From contig JANUWF010000008.1 in the NCBI GenBank assembly GCA_026120185.1, forward strand, positions 4,960,001-5,024,000: DNA of 64,000 nt, given 5' to 3'. The DNA is from Voacanga thouarsii (Eukaryota > Streptophyta > Magnoliopsida > Gentianales > Apocynaceae). Positions 56,137-64,000 of this stretch are shown here, piece after piece. How positions within the stretch are numbered: position 1 is the first letter of the stretch; the number at the start of each line of letters is the position of its first letter. Both the position numbers and the translations under genes were made by a program. Below the pieces are notes generated by a model. The model was not told where the DNA came from. It saw only the letters and a list, made by a program, of their open reading frames with translations, and did no database searches.

Positions 56137-56400
56137 GATAATGCAGCTTGTATAGCTCAATTAAGAGGTGGAAATATTAAAGGAGATAGGACGAAGCATA
56201 TTTCACCAAAATTTTTCTTTACTCACGAACTTCAGAAGAGAGGTGAAATAGATGTGCAACAGATTCGATCATGTGAAAATCTGGCAGATTTATTCACTAA
56301 GGCATTGCCAACTCTGCTTCATTTGAAAAATTAGTAAAGAAATTGGAATGCGTCGATTGAAAGACATAAAGTCATCTTGAATATGTTATTAAGAGGGGGA
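56137..56400 (+). pseudogene. Copia element M RNase H, C-terminal part
   Basis: DNAACIAQLRGGNIKGDRTK, HISPKFFFTHELQKRGEIDV, QQIRSCENLADLFTKALPT: the C-terminal half of the Ty1/copia RNase H with the ADLFTK box, frameshifted near 56315 (ALPTLLHLKN, stops, RNWNASIERHKV). The rest of the element to the left is gone, replaced at 56136 by the J LTR. Confidence 0.82.
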
Positions 56401-56606
56401 GTATGTATACTGTACTCTTTTTCCCTAACTAAGATTTTTTCCTACTAGAATTTTTCTTAGTCAAGTTTTTAATGAGGCAGTATTCCCTCTAGAACAGAAA
56501 GTGTACTCTTTTCCTTTACTAGGTTTTTATCTCACAGGGTTTTTCCTATAAAGGTTTTTAACGAGATATTTTTCGAAGTGGTTGAAAATGAACATCCGAG
56601 GGGGAG
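56401..56606 (+). other. Element M 3' untranslated region and polypurine tract
   Basis: Two repeats of a GTATACTGTACTCTTTTTCCCT / GTACTCTTTTCCTTTACTAG kind, then CATCCGAGGGGGAG at about 56593-56606 immediately before the LTR, a typical copia polypurine tract. Confidence 0.7.
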
Positions 56607-56903
56607 TGTTATAAAAATATTAAGTGGTTGTTCATTTTCTTTATTCTATCCATTTATCTTGAAGATAATGTGACTGTTTGTTTTTCTAAGGTTATTAATG
56701 GATGAGATAAGATATCATTTATTAAATTCATTTCTTATCATTTTAGATGATGTATCGAAACATCTATACATAGGGGTCATATGTAAACAAACGAATAATA
56801 AATGAAATCGTATCTAAGTGATTCTCTCTTTTCTCTCCTCTTCTAGTATCTTTACTTTACAGTTTTATATTTATTGATTCTATTTTGAATCAAATTCACA
56901 ACA
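56607..56903 (+). mobile_element. Element M 3' LTR, 297 bp
   Basis: From TGTTATAAAAATATT to AATTCACAACA (TGTT...AACA inverted ends), right after the purine tract. The short length is usual for small copia elements. It is followed at once by family K LTR sequence, into which element M was inserted. Confidence 0.82.
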
Positions 56904-57684
56904 AAAATAATTATTTAAGCCTTTTTATCTAGTTTAGGCCCAGATTAATTTTCTAATTATTGAATCTGGGCTTAGGCCTTGAATAATTAATTAACCAATT
57001 AAATCAGATAATAAATTTTAATTTAATTTCTCCCATTTTTTTTTATTTTTTCCAATCCAATAATAAAGTAGACTTCCTAAATAAAATAAAATCATTTTTA
57101 ACTAAGACCATTTCCACGACCCAAAATTAATTAGGACTTATGGGCTATTCCAAGGACTAAAAAGACACATCGCCTTAGCTACTAAAATTACCAAAATATA
57201 CCTGCTATATAAATAACTGTATTTTACATTTTAAATATTTCTTAATATCACTATAAGAAAATATTGACCCCAAGGACAATACTGTGTTAGCTATGTCTCT
57301 GACCTATGGTGAAATGACTAAAATACCCCTCTACATATCGCCGTGCATTTAGAGAGGAATAAATTTACCAACACTTCTTTAAAAGACATCTATCATCCTT
57401 AGGCTTCTAGTCCAATAATCCACGAATTTTTTGAATTTTTTCTCTTTCCAATTGAGCTACCCTAAAGCAAATATCCAAATCATGTTTCCTAGGGCCTTGA
57501 ATATTCAGATCATTTGAACGACCACAAGGGACGATATGGTATGGAAGCTATTTTGACCAAGTCTATCTTAACTAACTAGTTACATATACTGAACATATAT
57601 TGGTCCTACAAAAGAACTCAACTATAGTACATCAAAACATACAGATGTATAAATTTTAGGTGTATAAAAATCATCAAATTTAAA

Positions 57685-59396
57685 TGTTATTGTTATGCCC
57701 TAGAGGCAATTACTTGTATTTTGTATATGACACATTTTTATAATAATAAAAATGCATTATTTATCTTTCATTTTGTTTTGTTTACTTTTGTGTCAATATA
57801 ACCGTTAGATAAAGTCACAAGTACAACACTGTGTTAAGGAAATCATGATAGAGATCATGATGTGAGATTTCTATTACACTGAATAGTGTTCGTACTTAAA
57901 TTATCTCTAGTCATAGTATTAATGAGATAGGATATCATTAATGCATTAAGACTAAAACGTGCTAGTCTTCCTGTTTTGATCAAGCGGTGGTTCTCACATC
58001 TATGAGTATTGTGATACTCAAAGTTAACACGTGGATGCTTGTTACTAGAACAAGTACATTAGATGACCTAGATATGAGATAATCACATGGATAACTATTT
58101 AGTGCCAGTGATAGAATCTCGTTATACCAAACGTGCAAGTATCCTTAGACTTGAGATCTCCAAGGTATTTTGTTTGCTGAGCATTGTACTTTGATTCTAA
58201 TCTTTGGAGTCAGATCGACGGCTGCTTATAAGATAGATATTGGGTGCAATATGAAGTAAACGAAAGTAGTTGAGAAAGTCAATAAAGGATTCACCACTCC
58301 TAATAATATGAGCAAATATCTCTCGGCCACTTATAGGAATCACTACTTGAGAAATCCTTGGCCATGGTGATTGTGTATTAGAAATAATTTCAATTGATGC
58401 ACATGTTAAGTAGTCGATTCCGGGAACAAGTACTAATATATTCAGGCCAAATTTAATTTATATTCTGGATGGAGTTAGCACTAATTGCGTACTCTAAATC
58501 GAATGAGATATTGTATGGTGAAAGGATTTTGTTGCACTTATATTTGTTATTGAAGGGTTCATGTTAAGCCACTTAACTTCCTGGACTCTTGGGTGGACAT
58601 GATATATTGCTAGATACTACTCATGATCTACTGAATATGGGTTTATTAATTGAAAATTTAATAAACAAATCCTAATTAGAATTAAGAAGTTAATTCTAAA
58701 TTATTAAGGATTATTAATTCCAAAGACATTTGGATTAATTCATATTTCACTACCAATAGACCAGGAAACCTAATGGGTCATACACAATTAAGGTTTGAGT
58801 ACTCAATATATTATTTGATAATATTGTGGGGGTAATTGTGAGAATAAAGTGATTTATAGGTGAATTATAAGTTTGTTATAATTTATGGGGCCTAATTTGA
58901 ATTATATAAACTTTAAGGACTCAGTTGTAGTCGATTAATCTTGGAGGACTTAATTGCAATTAGCACAAATCTTAAAAATATAAAATGAGGAAATCATTTC
59001 CTCTTATGACATATGACACACAAAAATCATTTCTCTGTGAATCTCGTCTTATCTAACCCTTAAACCCTAGCCGCCTCTTGTTCTACTAGCATAGAATTGA
59101 CTAGGTTATGGTGAGCGAGCCTTTGTGTGGATATTGTTAGAGGCAGCCCTCACTTGGACTTCAGTGGCTGCCGTGAGCAATTGATCATAGAATAGAAGAA
59201 CTGTGTGTTGTGTGGAAATTGTGATCGTGATCACAGAAGTTCAGGAACCGAAGAAAATTTTTGAATTAAGTCTACAACAGGTAAATCCCGTAACTTGCTT
59301 TCTTACCCGTTTTAATCGACAAGCACGTGATCTTTGGGAGGGATTTTGGTTTTATTTTCTATTGCATGTATGCTCTTGCATGGTCAAATCCCTTCA
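57685..59396 (+). mobile_element. Solo LTR of copia family J (Angela-like), 1712 bp
   Basis: TSD TTAAA at 57680-57684 and 59397-59401. It begins TGTTATTGTTATGCCCTAG and ends CAAATCCCTTCA. It is the most diverged of the three J copies: the left 1.3 kb matches well, the last 0.3 kb only in outline. The ORF at 59203-59400 has no recognised domain. Confidence 0.88.
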
Positions 59397-60484
59397 TTAA
59401 ATCCATCTCTTAGTTAAGTTTTAATTAAAACATTAATCCCATAATACACATACGAGCAACTATACTCATCGCAAGCATAGTATGGGAAATTAATGAGTAT
59501 CAATCCTCAAAGGAACAAGTACACACTAGTCACTTTTTATTCATTATATAACCGACCTAAATAAAGTGATAAAATAATTAAAAAATATATATATATATAT
59601 ACAACTCAATGATGTAGGAATATGCAATTTAGACAACTATCCTAGAAAACATGATAATAAATCATTTAGCAATTATCTTAAGTAATCATCATTTTAGCAT
59701 CATGAAGGAATATAAAGTAAAGTTCAATCATTTCCCAAGTCATGAATTCAGTTATATAGACTCCACTTCCTTTTCAATCTATGGAATCACTATCTCTTGA
59801 TTAAATTAGCACATTTTCCAATCAAACCAACATAGTCAAAAGATGCATTAAACTTAATTCCTCATAATAAACATGAAATTAGTCAACAACCCTATACTCT
59901 AGACGAGATTAACTAATCTTTGATTACATAAGTTCTTTGACTTAACTTCGTTTCCCAAGTCCGTTAAGAAAAAACAAATATGAAATCAATAAAATTAAAT
60001 CAACTCCTAACGTTGTTTCCCAAGTCAATTAGAAGAAAATCTAACTTCATCAATTCTTCTATGATCACAAGTAATCAAACACCAAGAATGACAGAAAATT
60101 GATCCAATAGCTGAATTAATACAAAAATCATGAATCCTAAAATATTGTTAAATTACAATGAAAACATTAAGTACATTATTATTTTAGAAAAAGAAAACAA
60201 ATATAAAAGAAAGAACTTATAGACAAGCCTCCTTCTTCTCCCTTAAAGACTTTCTTAAACAGTACTTCTTAATTTGATGAATTCTTTCTTCAATGAGTAA
60301 TTTGCTAATTTGAACATTGAATTCATATTTTTGTCTTGTGTTTTTCTTGTTTAAATAGGCTTCCAAGAGGCTAAAATTTATCTTCTAAGAGTTTTGGGCC
60401 AAGTAGAGATTGAAAAATACCAAAACTCTTGGAAAATTACCAATCCACGTAAAATTGAAAAGCTTGCTGACATTGGACAGAGTG

Positions 60485-60635
60485 GAGCCAGCACCGGCTC
60501 TATGGGCCACGGTCAGCACCGGCCGTGCTTTGGTCGGCCCGGTCGTACTCTGTTTTTTCAAAAAAAAATTTCTTGTTTCCAAAATGAGGCCGGCATCAGT
60601 TTCGTGGGTCACGGCCGGTGCCGGTCATGCTTTGA
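60485..60635. repeat. GC-rich CCGG/GGCCGTG island in solo LTR W
   Basis: Short repeated strings GCACCGGC, CACGGTCAGCACCGGCCGTG, GGCCGGTGCCGG within about 150 bp of otherwise AT-rich sequence. The same place in the copy at 63420-63550 has CCAGGTCC / CCCGGCACCAGG strings. It is a family feature of this LTR, upstream of its TATA-like box. Confidence 0.7.
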
Positions 60636-61288
60636 CGAAGATAGTTAGATGTTTTTTTTACCGTTTTCTGTAATAGAAGTCCAAAATACCTTTTCAATAG
60701 TAAAATATCAAATATGAAGGAATATGCCTAGTTATTACAATAAATGTATCACAACACATTCTCAAATAACTAGGAAAATATAGATGAATTTTGCCCCTAT
60801 CACATACGCTTCTAGCTTCGTCAAACCACTAACTCATACTCAAGCTATAGAGTATAAGTCCACACTGTAGCAATAGTAGTCTAGGTTTCTATCACATGTA
60901 CTTTTAGAAACCACTACTACAGGTCAAGTTCTACGTATTCAAAATATACTTGTGTTATGAAATGAGAAGACTACTCATTGGTCAAAGGTAAGCCATTTCC
61001 TATTTAGAATTTGTAACACAATAACCTTACCATGATGACATTCCTATTCTCATCATTTAGTTAAGAACAATAGTTTATGTGTTAAGTAACCCATGGTCTA
61101 TACCTTACTGTGAAAGACTTCTATTCACATAAATTATTTACTTAAATACAATGGGTCTTTTTCAATAAAATTGTGCACAGAAATTAAGAAGAATTTACAA
61201 ATAATTTCTGAGAATAAAATTTTTATTAATACAAATAAAAAAAAAAATTACATCAGAAACCTAGTCTAAGAAGGCATACATCCCAACA

Positions 61289-61760
61289 ATCTCCCATTTA
61301 CACTCTAAGACTAAGTGAGTCCATAGATGCCCACCTCTATGGCATCTAAATGTCTTCTAAAGACTCTCTCTGCCAAAGGCTTGGTGAAGGGATTTATAGG
61401 ATTATTCTCCGAGGCTATCTGTTCTACTATGACTTCTCGTCTCTGTATGAAATCCCAGATCATGTGGTACTTCATCTTAATGTGCTTCCCCTTTTTGTGG
61501 TTCCTGGGTTCTTTGGATTGTAAGACTACGCCAATATTGTCGCAATACATCACAAATGGCCTATCCATCTATGGCACGACTCTAAGTTCTAAAAGAAACT
61601 TTCAGAGCTAGATTACTTCTTTGGATGCCTCCGAAACTGCCACATACTCAGCTTCCATGGTTAAGTCAGCAATACAAAATTGCCTGATACTCCTCCATAA
61701 AATGACTCCTCCAGGGAAGATGAAGACATATCTACTAGTAGATTTTCTCTCATCCTTATC
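61289..61760 (-). pseudogene. Copia element K RNase H
   Basis: Open 61311-61568: RPFVMYCDNIGVVLQSKEPR, NHKKGKHIKMKYHMIWDFIQ, VEQIASENNPINPFTKPLAE, a Ty1/copia RNase H end with the CDN and FTK boxes. Above it, MEAEYVAVSEASKEVI (the AEY box) in line, with two stops. Below it AAATGGGAGAT is the purine tract (61289-61299). The EPRNHKKGKHI string suggests the Tork/Angela side of copia; not certain. Confidence 0.85.
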
Positions 61761-62620
61761 CGCCTAGAAATCTGAGTTTATGTATCTTGTAAAAACTAAG
61801 TCATTAGCCCTGTAAACCATCATATAGTCTCTCGTACCCTTAAAGTACTTGAGAATATACTTTACATCTTATCAATAAACCTCCCTTGGGTTTGACTGAC
61901 ATCTATTAACTACGCCTATGACAAAGCAGATATCTAGCCTAGTACATAGCACGGAGTACATGAGACTTCCCACAGCTGAAGTCTAGGGAATCCTACTCAT
62001 TCTATCTTTTTCTTCTTGAGATTTTGGGCAATCATTTGAAGAAAAAGACAACCTATGTCTATAAGGGATCAACGTTCCCTTGCATAAGTCTATGTTGAAC
62101 TTGGCCAGCATCTTGTCAATGTATGTAACTTAGTTTAATCTTAACATTCTTTATTTCCTATTTCTAAGAAGCTTAATCCTGAGAATGTAACTAGCTTCTC
62201 CCAAGTCCTTTATACTAAATTGACTAAATAGCCAAACTATAGTAGATGACAATATCCCCACATCATTCCCAATGAGTAGAATGTCATCCACATATAGTAT
62301 AAGAAAAACCATGTTTATTCCTTCTAATTTCCTATACACACATGGTTCATCCTCATTTTGAATAAAATCGTAAGATTTTACAGTCTAATCAAAACGAATA
62401 TTCCATGCTCTGGATAGTTGCTTAAGTCCATAAATGGATTTCTTAAACTTACAAACCATATGCTCCTGGTCTTCAACAATAAAGCCTTCTGATTGGGACA
62501 TATAGATGTCTTCACTAAGATGGCCATTTTAAAATGCCGTCTTGACATCTATTTGTCATATCTTGTAGTCATAATGATATACGATGGTAAGGAGGATACA
62601 AATGGAATTAAGTATGGCTA
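61761..62620 (-). pseudogene. Copia element K reverse transcriptase
   Basis: On the minus strand from 62620 down: WQIDVKTAF-like line, HLYVPIR / VEDQEHMVCKFKKSIYGL, then LILYVDDILLIGND (catalytic YVDD intact, about 62265-62300), FSQFSIKDLGEASYILRIKL (open 62151-62339), MLAKFNIDLCKGTLIPYRHR, SAVGSLMYSVLCTRLDICF and YILKYLKGTRDYMMVYR. This is the complete order of copia RT motifs. Frameshifts and stops (for example after RKE and DRMSRIP) make it non-functional. Confidence 0.85.
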
Positions 62621-63240
62621 TCAGGGAAAAGGTTTCCTTATAATCGATACGTTTTTTCTAAGTATACCCTTTTGCCACAAGTCTATCTTTGAAAGTTTTC
62701 ACCTTCCTATCCACTCCCCTCTTCTTCTTGTATACTGATTTACACCTAATGGGTTTTATCTCTTCAAGTAAAGCTACAAGATCCCAAACCTGATTGAAGT
62801 ACATTGACTCTATCTCGGCTTTCATTGCTTCATAGCATAGGTTTACATCGGCATCAGCAATAGCCTCCTCGTATCTAGTGGGATCTTGTTCTGATGGTCA
62901 AAGACTAGATCAAATACCTCTCCATTCTATTTTTCTGGAACCCTAAATACCCTTCGACTATGACGAGGCTCCATTTGTATAGGTTTTTGAGGCTGTGCCT
63001 CTTCTTATTCTATAATCGGGTTAGAAGAGTTGATTTTAAAGATAACTTCTTCTCGAGTTCAACCTTGTTGAACTTTTAGTGGATGTGCTTTGATTATCCT
63101 CCAAGTATCTAGCATTAGTACTCAAAAGTACTTTTTACTTCTTGGGGTGATAAAAGTAACCACCCTTTGTACCTTTTCGATACCTAATAAAAAAGTATAA
63201 TTCTGATCTTAGTTCTAACTTGTCTCCCTTGATCAGTACA
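62621..63240 (-). pseudogene. Copia element K integrase-RT connector
   Basis: Heavily broken. Lines such as STRYEEAIADADVNLCYEAM (62815-62880 region) and YVSKRYKGW...PRSKKYFLSTN resemble the usual copia connector (a YFFY-type line, NARYLED, RYEEAMADADSE). It is cut at 63240 by the W-type LTR; the upstream integrase and gag must lie beyond the window. Confidence 0.6.
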
Positions 63241-64000
63241 TGATAGGAGCTAAAATCGTCATTATTTTACCAGTTATTTGAGATTATTTTGAGATACTTT
63301 TGTTGTAATAACTAGGCATATTCTTTCCTATTTCATATTTTACTTGTAAAAAGTGTTTTTGAAGAATTTGTACAGAATTGAGTAGATTTCGAGTAAAAAG
63401 TGAAGAATTTCAGATTGGACTCGATGCCAGGTCCAGATAATACATCAAGCGCTAGGTCTACTTTGGAAAAAGAAGGGTGAGGCCAAAAATAGATTAGACC
63501 CAGCTTTAGGTGGCCCGACTGTACCCGGCACCAGGTCCACTTTGCCCAGAGGCGGTTGTGTGCGAATTTGGTAATTTTCAAGGGATTTTAGTATTTTCTA
63601 AATTCTACTCGGACTAGACTTCTCAAGCAATGAATTTTAGTATCAAGGAGGCTTAAAAATACAAGAAAAACACAAGAGAATGGTGTGATTTGAAGGATCC
63701 AAACTAGCTACCCCAATCACCACTCAAAGGAGCATTGTTTAAAAAAAGTTTTCAAAAGAAGAAGAAGGGCTTGTCTATGATTTTTATCTTTTGTCCTTTG
63801 TTTACTTTTCTAGAAAAATAATGTGCTTAATGTTTTTATTGTAATTGGATATTATTTTGGAGATTATGATTTTGAGTTAATTGGAACTTTTGATCAATTG
63901 ATTTGTGTTCTTGGTATTTGATGACTTGTTTTTCTTACGGAGTTGGTTGATTAAATTTTGTTATAAACTTGTTTGAAAAAGAGGTTGGTAATGACTTTAA
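63241..64000 (+). mobile_element. Athila/Tat-like LTR (family W), left part, cut by window end
   Basis: Starts TGATAGGAGCTAAAATCGTC and follows the reverse complement of 60802 downward (ATAACTAGGCATATTC, CAAGAAAAACACAAGA, GAAGAAGGGCTTGTCTATGA blocks). It is inserted in the copia connector on the opposite strand to it. Whether it is a solo LTR or the left end of a full element cannot be seen. No gene. Confidence 0.8.

Larger units (their letters stand above)
57643..60802 (-). mobile_element. Solo LTR W (Athila/Tat-like gypsy), interrupted by a J solo LTR
   Basis: TSD CATAC at 57638-57642 and 60803-60807. On the minus strand it begins TGATAGGGGCAAAATTCATC and ends TTATACATCT (last base changed from CA). 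Excluding the J LTR it is about 1.44 kb. The TGATAGGGGCAAAATT start and a GGATTGATACTCATTAATTT-like block resemble Athila/Tat LTRs (family knowledge, not searched). A TATA-like CTATTTAAACAAG on the minus strand (about 60348) follows a GC-rich island at 60485-60635. A second copy begins at 63241. Confidence 0.82.
56904..61288 (-). mobile_element. Copia element K 3' LTR (partial, interrupted)
   Basis: 56904-57642 and 60803-61288 together align with about 12190-13394. On the minus strand the LTR starts TGTTGGGATGTATGCC at 61288, immediately after AAATGGGAGAT, the copia purine tract, and pol of the same element lies above it, so this is the 3' LTR. The U5-side 0.84 kb is missing left of 56904. 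Solo LTR W (57643-60802) is inserted at CATAC. Confidence 0.85.

Noticed and set aside
57643..60802. W as a DNA transposon because its left end starts AG instead of TG
   Set aside because: 5-bp TSD, TGATAGGGGC right end, TATA-like box and a second copy starting TGATAGG fit an LTR with one terminal mutation.
1..64000. CRISPR arrays, operons, bacterial features
   Set aside because: No regularly spaced short repeats; all coding content is plant LTR retrotransposon.

Overview
The window is AT-rich plant (eudicot-like) nuclear DNA made almost entirely of nested LTR retrotransposons. I found no convincing host gene, rRNA, functional tRNA or CRISPR array. The plant assignment rests on Ty3/gypsy chromovirus polyproteins of Tekay/Del type (chromodomain, initiator-Met tRNA primer sites), Ty1/copia polyproteins, and 3-4 kb LTRs. 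The organism cannot be named more closely. Letters below are local names.

Layout, 1-39572: one outer Tekay-like element, A (+ strand). It runs from the right part of its 5' LTR (1-883) to its complete 3' LTR (35730-39572). Its gag-pol is shattered by insertions whose ends and 5-bp target-site duplications (TSDs) can be read: a 4.2-kb solo LTR of family C (4214-8462), a copia solo LTR of family K (8805-10597), and a whole minus-strand gypsy element B (10849-35552). B in turn carries a K solo LTR in its 3' LTR (11350-13394), a 692-bp solo LTR S in its integrase (17014-17705), an Angela-like copia solo LTR J in its gag (20973-22708), and, in its 5' LTR, a structurally odd family-C element (27511-35210). 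That C element has both outer ends equal to the U5 end of the LTR, in inverted orientation.

Layout, 39573-54460: an unassigned stretch with a decayed zinc-knuckle, Glu/Lys-rich gag-like region (about 40200-41640). Then comes the 5' LTR of a further Tekay-like element E (about 41683-53275), split by a complete gypsy element D (42260-50403; LTR, primer site, gag, protease, RT, RNase H, integrase, LTR). E continues with a tandemly duplicated LTR-end/primer-site/pre-gag segment and is cut off near 54450.

Layout, 54455-64000: a truncated J LTR, the RNase H end and 3' LTR of a small copia element M, the 3' LTR and pol of a minus-strand copia element K, an Athila/Tat-like solo LTR W inside that K LTR, and a J solo LTR inside W. 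A second W-type LTR runs off the right edge.

All coding regions except one are broken by stops, frameshifts or insertions. The exception is a 154-codon ORF at 30440-30904, lying between the primer-binding site and gag of the C element. It encodes a proline-rich acidic protein with three SUMO-interaction-like motifs, and decayed counterparts sit at the same place in B and E. This pre-gag ORF, the inverted U5-U5 element and tRNA-like modules inside two LTR families are the most interesting items.
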